Assembly (NCBI GenBank): GCA_015490055.1
Contig: WFYP01000082.1
Span: 1-23,837, forward strand
Direction: 5' to 3'
DNA: 23,837 nt
From: Nitratifractor sp.
GTDB lineage: Bacteria; Campylobacterota; Campylobacteria; Campylobacterales; Sulfurovaceae
The notes beneath the pieces were generated by a model. It saw only the letters and a list, made by a program, of their open reading frames with translations. It was not told the DNA's origin and searched no databases. Shown piece by piece: positions 14,471 through 22,395 of this stretch. Made by a program: the position numbers and the translations under genes. Position 1 is the first letter of the stretch; the number at the start of each line of letters is the position of its first letter.

Positions 14471-15541
14471 TTGAGTTTAGAGTTAGATTTAAACAAAAGA
14501 CTAACAAAGCAAGAGGCGGTGGATTTAATTAAAAATGCCGACTTAAAAGAGCTTGGTAGGTTAGCTTATGCCAAAAAGAAGCAACTCCACCCAAAAGGTG
14601 TTACGACTTTTGTTGTAGATAGAAATATAAACTATACAAACATTTGTTGGGTAGATTGCGATTTTTGTGCCTTTTACCGCCACGAAAAAGATGAAGATGC
14701 CTATATTTTAACTTTTGATGAGATTGATAAAAAAATAGATGAGTTAATAGCTATTGGCGGAACGCAAATACTATTTCAGGGTGGTGTGCACCCAAAATTA
14801 GAGATAGAGTGGTATGAAGATTTAGTCGAGCATATTCATAATAAATATCCAGAAATTACAATTCACGGTTTTAGTGCGATTGAGATAGATTATATTGCAA
14901 GACGCTCGAATATATCTGTAAAAGAGGTGTTAAAACGACTACACGCTAAAGGTTTAAGCTCAATTCCTGGAGCTGGTGCAGAGATTTTAAGCGATAAGGT
15001 GCGAGATATAATAGCACCTAAAAAGTTAGATAAAGATACTTGGATAGAAGTACACGAAGAGGCACATAAACTGGGTATTAAATCGACTGCAACTATGATG
15101 TATGGAACTGTAGAGAGTGATGAAGATATAGTAGAACATTTTGATGAAATTAGACGCTTGCAAGATAAAACAGGTGGCTTTAGAGCATTTATTATGTGGA
15201 GCTTTCAGGGTAAAAATACTGCATTGATGGAGAAACACCCAGAGATAAAGAAGCAGAGTTCTAACAGATATTTAAGACTACTTGCCGTGGCAAGGCTATT
15301 TTTAGATAATGTACCAAATATTCAAAGTTCGTGGGTTACACAAGGTAGCTACATTGGTCAAATGGCTCTAAAATGGGGTGCAAATGATTTAGGTAGTACT
15401 ATGATGGAAGAGAATGTAGTATCCGCAGCCGGTGCAGCAAACTCTATGAATCAAGAAGAGATGATTGCATTAATCAAAGATATTGGCGAAAAGCCAGCTA
15501 AAAGAAATACAGCTTATGAGATATTGGAGAGGTTTTATTAA
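14471..15541 (+). CDS. mqnC: Cyclic dehypoxanthinyl futalosine synthase (radical SAM)
   Basis: Radical SAM enzyme of the futalosine menaquinone pathway that cyclises dehypoxanthinyl futalosine. The [4Fe-4S] motif is C59-x3-C63-x2-C66, in the MqnC-type context VVDRNINYTNIC...FCAFYR. The barrel continues with IGGTQILFQGGVHP and the C-terminal QSSWVTQGSYIGQMALKWGANDLGSTM segment. The related MqnE has a different sequence before the cluster, so MqnC is preferred. The start is TTG, 3 bases after nusB, with AAGGAG about 6 bases upstream. It joins ribH-nusB in an apparent operon and ends in a hairpin containing its stop codon. Confidence 0.92.
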   Translation: MSLELDLNKRLTKQEAVDLIKNADLKELGRLAYAKKKQLHPKGVTTFVVDRNINYTNICWVDCDFCAFYRHEKDEDAYILTFDEIDKKIDELIAIGGTQILFQGGVHPKLEIEWYEDLVEHIHNKYPEITIHGFSAIEIDYIARRSNISVKEVLKRLHAKGLSSIPGAGAEILSDKVRDIIAPKKLDKDTWIEVHEEAHKLGIKSTATMMYGTVESDEDIVEHFDEIRRLQDKTGGFRAFIMWSFQGKNTALMEKHPEIKKQSSNRYLRLLAVARLFLDNVPNIQSSWVTQGSYIGQMALKWGANDLGSTMMEENVVSAAGAANSMNQEEMIALIKDIGEKPAKRNTAYEILERFY

Positions 15542-15559
15542 AGCCCTTGTTGGGCTTTA
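15539..15559 (+). terminator. Stem-loop containing the mqnC stop codon
   Basis: TAAAGCCC (15539-15546) pairs perfectly with GGGCTTTA (15552-15559) around TTGTT. The TAA stop is the first three bases of the stem. No U-tract follows, so it may be a weak terminator or a 3'-end stabiliser. Confidence 0.45.
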
Positions 15560-15561
15560 AT

Positions 15562-15640
15562 AAGCTAAAGGCTTAAAGAAAAAAGCTTAAAGCTAATAAG
15601 GTAGCTTAGCTTCTAGCTTTAGGCTTTTAGCTTTTAGCTT
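15562..15640. repeat. Heptad-built palindromic intergenic element, second copy
   Basis: The left arm (15563-15597) divides into 7-base units such as AGCTAAA, GGCTTAA and AGCTTAA; the right arm (15614-15640) into TAGCTTT-type units. The central block AAGGTAGCTTAGCTTCT matches AAGGTAGCTTCGCTTCT of the copy at 13471-13586 with one change. Here the inner right half-stem is missing, so the element is shorter. It lies between a stem-loop and the ribosome site of the next gene, the same arrangement as the first copy. Confidence 0.78.
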
Positions 15641-15657
15641 TCCAAAAGGATGAAAAG

Positions 15658-16941
15658 ATGAAAAAAGTTATACTAATATTTTTACTACAAGGATACCTAA
15701 TGGCAGCAATGGTGCTAAAAGTTAATGTTAATGGTGTGGATGTTCCGATTGTTTTTGAGAAAGATAATCGCTTGCCACTAACGACTGTAGAGTTTATATT
15801 TAGAGATAGTGGGGTGTTGGCTAGTAAAAAGGCTGGGCTTGTATCTCTATCGGCAGATTTGCTTAATGAAGGTACGGCGTCAAAAGGCTCTGTAGAGTTT
15901 GCTAAAGAGTTGGAAAATAGAGCTATTGAGTTTAGTGCAAATGCAGGTAACGAGACATTTGTATTTACAATCGATAGCATAAAAGAGCAGTTTAACTATG
16001 GCTTAGATAAGTTGCTAGAGCTTTTAAAAGAGCCAAATTATAAAGAAGAGACATTTAAAAAAGTTGTAGCAAAACGCTTAGCAACACTTACAAGCAAGAG
16101 TGATGATTTTGACTATATTGCAAGTAATGGACTTAAATCTATACTTTTTGCAGGTACAACAAAAGCAGAGCCAAGACTTGGTACTAAAGAGTCTATAAGC
16201 TCTTTAAAGTTAGCAGATGCAAAAGAGTATATAAATTCGCATCTATTTTTAGATAACTTAATAGTTGTAGCTGGCGGGGATTTTAGCGAAGATGAAATTA
16301 AAACTATTGCTAAAAAGTTTGCCTCTACTCTTAAGCGTGGTAAGGTAGAGCCGATAGCAAAAGTGAGTGCTAGCGACAAAGAGAAAACTAAAGAGGTAGC
16401 TAAAGATACAAAGCAAGCTTATATCTATTTTGGTGCACCATACAATATGGATATTAGCAATAAAGATAGAGTAATTGGGCAAGTTGCTTCGTTTATTTTA
16501 GGAAGTAGCGGTTTTGGTAGCCGACTTATGGAAGAGGTTCGTGTAAAAAGGGGCTTAGCATACTCTGCATATAGCCGTTTTGTGGTAAACAAAAGTAGCA
16601 GTTACTTTACAGGTTATTTGCAAACTAAGCTTGATACTCAAAAAGAGGCTATAGATGTTGTAAAAGATGTTATTGCTAAGTTTATTAAAAAAGGTGTAAC
16701 TAAAGAGGAGCTAGAGGCTGCTAAAAAGTACTACTTAGGTAGCGAGCCTTTAAGAGTAGAGACACTAAATCAAAGAGTTGGTAGAGCCTTTAACGAATAC
16801 TATAGTGGTGCAGGGCTTGGCTTTAGTAAAGAGAAGATAGAGATTATTAAGAATTTAAAATTAAAAGATTTAAATAAGTTTATAAAAGAGCATAGTGAAA
16901 TTGGGAAGCTAAGCTTCTTTATTGTTACAGATAAAAAATAG
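15658..16941 (+). CDS. M16-family (insulinase-like) protein lacking the zinc motif
   Basis: Secreted member of the M16 peptidase family, 427 residues with a signal peptide (about 1-17) and the two homologous M16 halves. The zinc motif HxxEH, expected in the segment G60-T73, is replaced by SLSAD (S63, A66, D67 in place of H, E, H), so this chain should be proteolytically inactive. The second half retains the RLMEEVRVKRGLAYS segment (289-303) that in active pairs contributes substrate-binding residues. Such chains often work with an active HxxEH partner. From memory the same neighbour of mqnC in Helicobacter is HP0657 (YmxG), with the active paralogue elsewhere. AAAAGGA precedes the ATG; recG follows after 11 bases. 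Confidence 0.87.
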   Translation: MKKVILIFLLQGYLMAAMVLKVNVNGVDVPIVFEKDNRLPLTTVEFIFRDSGVLASKKAGLVSLSADLLNEGTASKGSVEFAKELENRAIEFSANAGNETFVFTIDSIKEQFNYGLDKLLELLKEPNYKEETFKKVVAKRLATLTSKSDDFDYIASNGLKSILFAGTTKAEPRLGTKESISSLKLADAKEYINSHLFLDNLIVVAGGDFSEDEIKTIAKKFASTLKRGKVEPIAKVSASDKEKTKEVAKDTKQAYIYFGAPYNMDISNKDRVIGQVASFILGSSGFGSRLMEEVRVKRGLAYSAYSRFVVNKSSSYFTGYLQTKLDTQKEAIDVVKDVIAKFIKKGVTKEELEAAKKYYLGSEPLRVETLNQRVGRAFNEYYSGAGLGFSKEKIEIIKNLKLKDLNKFIKEHSEIGKLSFFIVTDKK

Positions 16942-16952
16942 GGTTTAAACCT

Positions 16953-18773
16953 ATGTTTGAGCCAAAAGATATAGCACTTTTAAAAAAGTTAAAAAAGCGA
17001 ACTCTGCTAGATTTGGCTCTTACTATTCCTACAAGTTACGAAGATACTACACTTAGCAAAGAGATAAAAGATGGCTCTACCTTAGTTGCTAGAGCTACTG
17101 TAACTAATAGCTCTAACTTTGCTGGGCGACTGCATATTACACTTAATTTAGTCGATTTTAATACTCAAGCCAGTGCTATATTTTTTAGAACCACACCTTA
17201 CCATCTTAAACTTTTTAGTGTTGGAAGCGAGCATATAATTAGCGGAAGAGTTGGCTACTATAGAGGTGCTTTGCAAATTTCGCAACCAAAATCGTTAAAG
17301 AGTTTTGGAGAGATAACACCAAAGTATAAAACAGTTTTAAAGCAGAGCGAAATTAGAGCTTTAATAAAAAAGTATATAACTAGCGAGACTCTATACTCTG
17401 CTGGACTCTTGCCTAACGAAGTAGATGCTTTGCTAAAGTTGCACTTTCCAAAAAGCATTAGCGAAGTTAAGAGTGAAGGTGAGTATATAGAAAGTATTGT
17501 CTTTGCATTAAAATCAGTAGAAGCCTATAGCCACTTGGCAAAAATGCGAAGAAAACGGATAGTTAATAAGCCAATAAAAGCTTTAAATGGCTCTGCTTTG
17601 CCATTTATCGAGAGTTTACCATTTACACTAACAGACGACCAGTTAAAAGCGATACAAGAGGTAGAAAGTGATTTAGCTAGTAGCGAAAAGGCAGCTAAAA
17701 GAATAATTATAGGAGATGTAGGTAGTGGTAAAACAATGGTAATACTTGCTTCGGCTATGATTGCTGGTAAAGACAGGTCTATCTTGATGGCACCTACCTC
17801 TTTGCTTGCAAATCAGCTATATGAAGAGGCTACTAAGTATCTATCTGGCTTTTTAAATTTGGCTCTGGTTACGCAAAAAAATAGCGATGGTGACTATACA
17901 AAGGCGGATTTTATTATTGGAACGCACGCTTTGCTTTATAAAGATGATTTACCAAAAGCCTCTTTAGTTATGATAGACGAGCAGCACCGCTTTGGAGCAG
18001 GGCAGAGGGCAATGCTAGATGCCTTAAGCAAACAGGGTGAAAAGAGTCCCCACTTTTTGCAATTTTCTGCAACTCCAATACCTAGAACACAAGCGATGAT
18101 AGAGAGTGAGTTGATAGATATAACCACTATAAAAATGTTGCCATTTAAAAAGTTAATCGATACACACATAATTGGCAAAGCTAATTTTAGTGCCTTGCTA
18201 GAGCATATAGAGAGCGAAATTAAGCAAGAGCATCAAATATTGATTGTTTACCCTTTGGTAGAGCCTAGCGATGAAGTACCATACACCTCTTTGAGCGAAG
18301 CAACTGCTTATTGGCAGAAAAAATTTGAAAATGTATATGTAACTCATGGCAAAGATAAAGCCAAAGATGAAGTTTTGCTAGAGTTTAGAGAGCGTGGTAA
18401 TATTTTGCTCTCGACTACCGTTATAGAGGTTGGAATATCTCTGCCTAGGCTTACTACTATAGTAATAGTTGGAGCAGAGCGTTTTGGCTTGGCAACATTG
18501 CACCAACTGCGTGGAAGAGTAGGAAGACAGGGCTTAGAGAGCCACTGCTTTTTATATACAAACGCAAAAACTCCACCAAAAAGGTTAGAAGAGTTTAGTC
18601 AAACACTAGATGGCTTTAAAATCGCAATGCTAGATTTAAAATATCGAAATAGTGGCGACTTGCTAGATGGTGTAACCCAAAGTGGCGAAGCCTTTAAGTG
18701 GCTAGATTTAAGTGAAGATGAGGCTATAATTGCACAAGCAAAAGAGCGAGTTAGCAAGATTGCATTAAGGTAG
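16953..18773 (+). CDS. recG: ATP-dependent DNA helicase RecG
   Basis: Superfamily 2 translocase that regresses stalled forks and remodels branched DNA. An N-terminal OB-type wedge domain (about 40-115) is followed by the helicase core: Walker A GDVGSGKT (254-261), DEQH box (342-345), SATPIPRT (372-379), then the VIEVGISLPRLTTIVI and QLRGRVGR motifs and the RecG-type C-terminus. At 606 residues it is shorter than E. coli RecG (693), mainly at the N-terminus, as I recall for other Campylobacterota. It is 11 bases after the M16 gene and likely co-transcribed. Its stop codon lies inside the first unit of a 34-base repeat. Confidence 0.94.
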   Translation: MFEPKDIALLKKLKKRTLLDLALTIPTSYEDTTLSKEIKDGSTLVARATVTNSSNFAGRLHITLNLVDFNTQASAIFFRTTPYHLKLFSVGSEHIISGRVGYYRGALQISQPKSLKSFGEITPKYKTVLKQSEIRALIKKYITSETLYSAGLLPNEVDALLKLHFPKSISEVKSEGEYIESIVFALKSVEAYSHLAKMRRKRIVNKPIKALNGSALPFIESLPFTLTDDQLKAIQEVESDLASSEKAAKRIIIGDVGSGKTMVILASAMIAGKDRSILMAPTSLLANQLYEEATKYLSGFLNLALVTQKNSDGDYTKADFIIGTHALLYKDDLPKASLVMIDEQHRFGAGQRAMLDALSKQGEKSPHFLQFSATPIPRTQAMIESELIDITTIKMLPFKKLIDTHIIGKANFSALLEHIESEIKQEHQILIVYPLVEPSDEVPYTSLSEATAYWQKKFENVYVTHGKDKAKDEVLLEFRERGNILLSTTVIEVGISLPRLTTIVIVGAERFGLATLHQLRGRVGRQGLESHCFLYTNAKTPPKRLEEFSQTLDGFKIAMLDLKYRNSGDLLDGVTQSGEAFKWLDLSEDEAIIAQAKERVSKIALR

Positions 18774-18880
18774 GGTCAATTTGCCGACCAAAATATTCAG
18801 AGCGTAGGGTTGTAGGGTCGATTTATCGACCAAATTATTCAGAATGTAGTATGCGGTACCCTTACCGAACCAAAAAATTA
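18770..18880 (+). repeat. 34-base hairpin repeat after recG
   Basis: GTAGGGTC-type units begin at 18770 and 18812, each 34 bases and ending ATTCAGA-GC or ATTCAGA-AT. An aborted 8-base unit starts at 18804 and a diverged unit at 18846. Each full unit carries a hairpin, GGTCG/CGACC in the second and a weaker version in the first; the last has CGGTA-CCCT-TACCG. The first unit supplies the recG stop codon. The end lies just before the YcaO ribosome site. Confidence 0.75.
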
Positions 18881-18891
18881 AAAGTGAGAAA

Positions 18892-20508
18892 ATGAATTAT
18901 CTATCTAAAGAAGCACCACTAGATATATCTATCAATAAAATGGAAACAATTTTACAAGAGCTAAATTGTAATACTGTTTTTAGTGATTTGAAAAATCCTA
19001 TGCCTAACTGTTACTCAGTAAATTTAGCTTACAAAGATGCAGCAGAATATGTTTACTCTAATGGTAAAGGTGTATGTGAAAAATCATGCAAAGCTAGTGC
19101 TTTGGGTGAGTTTATCGAAAGGTTGCAGAGCAATAACTTTTTTATAGACTTCTATTTGCCAAATAGAAAGCATTACCCAGATGAAGTTTTGCTTAATGAA
19201 AATAATTACCTAAGCCCTAAGCTAGAGGCGATATATAACCCAAATAGTGAACTTAGCTTTGAAGATTTTATAGATTTCAATAGTGACTATTATGATAAAG
19301 TTGTATCCTTGCCATTTATAAATGCCATAACATCTCAAGTAGAGAATTTTCCTATAAATGTATTGCAAAATTTGTATGTAAGTAATGGATTGGCGGCTGG
19401 TAATAGCAAGCTAGAGGCAAGGGTGCAGGCACTTAGTGAGATAGTAGAGCGGTATGTGAAGTTTGAAGTTATTAAAAATGGCTATGCTCTACCAGAGTTT
19501 CCTGCTAAAGTAGTAGAGCAGTTTGAAGTTGTAAGTAGTGGCGTTGCCAAATTGCAAGATGAGGGGTATGAAGTCTTAGTTTTAGATGCTTCACTTGGTG
19601 GTAAATATCCAGTAGTTGCTATTGCTTTGATAAATAGAGCCGATAGCTCTTTGTTTGTATCGTTTGGGGCTCATCCTATTTTGCAAGTGGCATTAGAGCG
19701 TACCTTAACCGAACTTATGCAGGGGAGAGATTTAAACTCTCTAACAGGCTTTGAAGTGCCAACTTTCGATAGCGAGCAAGTGGCTAGTAGCTTTAATTTA
19801 GAGTCGCATTTTATAGATAGCAATGGTAAAATGGGTTTGCAGTTTTTAAGTTGTATTAAGAGTTTTGAGTATTGTGAGTTTGCTTATAAGGGTAGCGGTG
19901 TAGAAGATGAGTATAACTATCTACTCAATCTAATTACAGAACAAAATAGAGAAGTCTATATACGAGATTACTACTATTTAGGCTTTTACACTTGCCAAAT
20001 TGTTGTGCCAAATTTTAGTGAAGTTTATGTTATAGATGAACTACTTTACGAAAACAAAAACCGAGCTAAGTTTTTACGAGATATGGTACTAAATTTCAAA
20101 GAGTATGAAGCCGAAGAGATACTACAAGAGTGTGAGCATTTAGATGATAGTATAGATGTTGCAAAATATATTGGAGTAGTGTTTAAAAATAGCTTTAGTA
20201 TGTTAGAGTTTAAAGCTCAACAGTATTTGCGAAATGGTGATTTAGATATGGCTATCTCTTTGCTAGAATATAGCGATAAAAAAGAGCATTTAGTAATTTG
20301 TGAGCTTCTAAAGATGCAAAATGAGGGCTTAGATTTTGATAATTTTAAAGATGCTCTGCATATGCTATTTGGCAAAGATTTAGTCAATAAGGCTAAAAAT
20401 ATATTAGAGTTAAAAGATGATTTAGTAGATTTAGAGTTAGATGAGAAGTATTATAATATTATAAAGTTGTACGATTTGTTGGAGAGTAAAAAATGCCAAA
20501 AGAGTTAA
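18892..20508 (+). CDS. ycaO: YcaO-domain protein of the E. coli YcaO type
   Basis: YcaO-fold ATP-dependent enzyme, 538 residues. Residues recalled as ATP ligands in E. coli YcaO line up at a constant offset: E73/E76 in GEFIER, N171 and E175 in AAGNSKLE, E183, E186 and R187 in SEIVER, R270 and E274 in ERTLTEL. A recalled serine in the AGN loop is alanine here (A168). About 400-538 is a helical TPR-like tail, as in E. coli YcaO, and there is no C-terminal PxPxP, so it is not an azoline-forming cyclodehydratase. E. coli YcaO is linked to RimO-dependent methylthiolation of ribosomal protein S12; the biochemical role is unsettled. No precursor peptide or partner protein is visible. It overlaps the next gene by 16 bases. 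Confidence 0.87.
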   Translation: MNYLSKEAPLDISINKMETILQELNCNTVFSDLKNPMPNCYSVNLAYKDAAEYVYSNGKGVCEKSCKASALGEFIERLQSNNFFIDFYLPNRKHYPDEVLLNENNYLSPKLEAIYNPNSELSFEDFIDFNSDYYDKVVSLPFINAITSQVENFPINVLQNLYVSNGLAAGNSKLEARVQALSEIVERYVKFEVIKNGYALPEFPAKVVEQFEVVSSGVAKLQDEGYEVLVLDASLGGKYPVVAIALINRADSSLFVSFGAHPILQVALERTLTELMQGRDLNSLTGFEVPTFDSEQVASSFNLESHFIDSNGKMGLQFLSCIKSFEYCEFAYKGSGVEDEYNYLLNLITEQNREVYIRDYYYLGFYTCQIVVPNFSEVYVIDELLYENKNRAKFLRDMVLNFKEYEAEEILQECEHLDDSIDVAKYIGVVFKNSFSMLEFKAQQYLRNGDLDMAISLLEYSDKKEHLVICELLKMQNEGLDFDNFKDALHMLFGKDLVNKAKNILELKDDLVDLELDEKYYNIIKLYDLLESKKCQKS

Positions 20509-21692
20509 AAGTTGTAGTAAAAAGAGAGTTTGAAGATAAATTAAAAGATGGTTACCCCTTAATTTTAGGTGAATTTATAGAAGATTGGAGTGGTGTAAAA
20601 AAGCAAGGCTCGATTTTAAAACTCTATAGTAACAGAGGCAAGTTTATAGCAAAAGCCTATTATGGAGAGCAAAATAAAGGCAAAGGTTGGGTTTTAAGTT
20701 ATAAAGATAGTGAGTCGATAGATGTAGAGTTTTTTAAAGCTAAATTTAAAGATGCCATAGAGTATAGAGCAGAGTTTTTTGAAAATCAAGATACAACAGC
20801 ATTTAGGCTTTTTAATGGTGAAGGTGATGGAGTAGGGGGCTTAACTATCGACTATTACGATGGCTTTTTGCTTGTAACTTGGTACAGTTTGGGAATCTTT
20901 GAGTTTAAAGATACCATTTTGCAAGCTCTAAAGGAGAGTTTAGAGTTTAAAGGCATTTACCAAAAACGCCGATTTGACGCTAAGGGGCAGTATGTAGGAG
21001 CAGAGAGCGACTTTGTAGAGGGCATTAAAGCTCCTGAACCATTGATTGTTAAAGAGAATGGTGTAAATTTTGCTGTATATTTAGATGATGGTGCAATGGT
21101 TGGGGTATTTTTAGACCAAAAAGATGTACGAAAAACTATACGCGATAGATACGCTAAAGATAAAGTTTTTTTAAATACATTCTCTTATACCGGAGCTTTT
21201 TCGGTATATGCAGCAGTTGGTGGGGCAAAAGAGACAACAAGTGTAGATTTAGCAAAACGCTCTTTGCCTAAAACTAAAGAGCAATTTAGCGTAAATGGGG
21301 TAGATTTAGATAAGCAAAAAATTGTAGTTGCAGATGTCTTTGATTACTTTAAATATGCATTTAGAAAGGGCTTGAGCTATGATATGGTAGTAGTTGATCC
21401 TCCAAGTTTTGCACGCTCTAAAAAGCGTACATTTAGTGCGAGCAAAGATTATACCAAACTGCTTAAAGATATTATTGCTATTACCAACAAAGGTGGTGTA
21501 ATAGTTGCTTCGACAAATGCTGCAAACTTTGGTATGATGAAATTTAGAACATTTGTAGATAAAGCATTTAGAGATTTGGGTATAAAATATAAAATAGAAG
21601 AGAGTTTCTCTCTGCCTAAAGATTTTAGGGTAAATGAGAATTTTATAGAGGGGAATTATTTGAAGGTTTTGTTTATTAAAAAGCTTGGTTAA
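20493..21692 (+). CDS. RlmI/RlmK-family class I SAM-dependent RNA methyltransferase
   Basis: COG1092-type rRNA methyltransferase of 399 residues. An N-terminal PUA domain (about 5-70) is followed by the family segment FRLFNGEGDGVGGLTID (104-120) and a Rossmann methyltransferase domain: GVFLDQKDVR (204-213), motif I LNTFSYTGAFSVYAA (227-241), acidic motif II D252, and DPPSF (302-306). E. coli RlmI makes m5C1962 in 23S rRNA and has an SCSG cysteine motif; here the aligned segment is STNA (340-343), without cysteine. The exact base and chemistry are therefore open. The start lies 16 bases inside the YcaO gene in another frame, so the two are likely co-expressed. A hairpin terminator follows. Confidence 0.85.
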   Translation: MPKELKVVVKREFEDKLKDGYPLILGEFIEDWSGVKKQGSILKLYSNRGKFIAKAYYGEQNKGKGWVLSYKDSESIDVEFFKAKFKDAIEYRAEFFENQDTTAFRLFNGEGDGVGGLTIDYYDGFLLVTWYSLGIFEFKDTILQALKESLEFKGIYQKRRFDAKGQYVGAESDFVEGIKAPEPLIVKENGVNFAVYLDDGAMVGVFLDQKDVRKTIRDRYAKDKVFLNTFSYTGAFSVYAAVGGAKETTSVDLAKRSLPKTKEQFSVNGVDLDKQKIVVADVFDYFKYAFRKGLSYDMVVVDPPSFARSKKRTFSASKDYTKLLKDIIAITNKGGVIVASTNAANFGMMKFRTFVDKAFRDLGIKYKIEESFSLPKDFRVNENFIEGNYLKVLFIKKLG

Positions 21693-21695
21693 ATG

Positions 21696-21747
21696 GTTGA
21701 TGGTTTATAGTTGATAGTTAATTGTTGATTGTTGATTGTTGATTGTT
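21696..21747 (+). repeat. 7-base tandem array GTTGATT
   Basis: Seven consecutive 7-base units from 21696, the last three identical GTTGATT (21724-21744), the earlier ones differing by one or two bases, plus a final GTT. It lies between the methyltransferase stop and a terminator hairpin, the same arrangement as the array after kdsA. Confidence 0.8.
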
Positions 21748-21748
21748 C

Positions 21749-21770
21749 CCCGCAAGGATGCGGGAAATTT
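21749..21770 (+). terminator. Terminator after the methyltransferase gene
   Basis: CCCGCA (21749-21754) pairs perfectly with TGCGGG (21759-21764) around AGGA and is followed by AAATTTTATT. It ends the rightward YcaO operon and, since hpf is convergent, may serve both strands. Confidence 0.55.
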
Positions 21771-21772
21771 TA

Positions 21773-22294
21773 TTAGTATAGTCCGTAATGTTCGTCGTCT
21801 AGTTTTGTTATAACTCTCATATTTCCGTCGATGTCATAGAATACAAAGAAGTTCTCTTCTGATTCATCTAGCATTAATTTTGCCTCTTCAAAATCTAAAG
21901 GCTTGTATAGTTTTGGTTCTAATGGGATTATCTCTTCGCTATCTTCATCTTTCTCTGGTAGTGGTGCTTCGCCATTATCTAATGATTTAATGCCCTCATT
22001 ATTGTTGTCTTTAATTTTATCAGCATATCTTCTTAAATTCTTTTTAGCTCTATCTAGTGCTAAATCAATAGCTGCATATAAGTCTTTTTCTCTTTGTGTA
22101 ATTACTACTGTATGCTTATCTTTTACATTAATTACAAATTCAACGCTGAAAAAACCTTTTTTATTATCTGATAGAACCATATTTGCAGAAATAATGTCTA
22201 AGTTGTATTTCTTAATTGCTTCAAAAGCAGACTCTGCATAATTCTTAATAGGCTCAGTAAGCTCTAAATTTTTTCCTACAATACTTGTGTTCAT
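21773..22294 (-). CDS. hpf: Long-form ribosome hibernation promoting factor
   Basis: Ribosome hibernation factor of the long type, 173 residues. The N-terminal S30AE domain (about 1-100; IVGKNLELTEPIKNYAE at the start, DLYAAIDLALDRAKKNLRRYADK near 70-95) blocks the decoding centre. An acidic linker leads to the C-terminal dimerisation domain (about 122-173; KPLDFEEAKLMLDES...FFVFYD...YGLY), which joins two 70S ribosomes into 100S. Short HPF plus RMF, as in E. coli, is therefore not expected. AAAGGA lies about 6 bases before the ATG and its own promoter with a leader hairpin is visible. Confidence 0.93.
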   Translation of the reverse strand: MNTSIVGKNLELTEPIKNYAESAFEAIKKYNLDIISANMVLSDNKKGFFSVEFVINVKDKHTVVITQREKDLYAAIDLALDRAKKNLRRYADKIKDNNNEGIKSLDNGEAPLPEKDEDSEEIIPLEPKLYKPLDFEEAKLMLDESEENFFVFYDIDGNMRVITKLDDEHYGLY

Positions 22295-22318
22295 AGTGTA
22301 TCCTTTAATTTTTTATTT

Positions 22319-22358
22319 AAAGGGGTAGCTTTGTGCTCCCTTTGTAAATTAAATTATA
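22319..22358 (-). promoter_or_regulatory. hpf promoter and 5'-terminal stem-loop
   Basis: TATAAT on the - strand (complement of 22353-22358) should start transcription near 22346. Immediately downstream a stem-loop (22343-22319) pairs AAAGGG with CCCTTT, then AGC with GCT, with small asymmetries. The leader would therefore begin with a hairpin and run about 50 bases to the hpf start. No U-tract follows on this strand. Confidence 0.5.
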
Positions 22359-22395
22359 TCTTAAAATAAATTGAAAGTAAATAGTTATGACAAAA

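Noticed and set aside
18892..20508. RiPP (azoline or thioamide peptide) biosynthetic cluster around YcaO
   Set aside because: No precursor peptide, TfuA, E1-like partner, dehydrogenase or transporter is adjacent, there is no PxPxP C-terminus, and the protein has the E. coli YcaO architecture.
21696..21747. CRISPR array or phase-variable gene tract
   Set aside because: The units are 7 bases with no spacers, and the array lies after a stop codon outside any reading frame or promoter.
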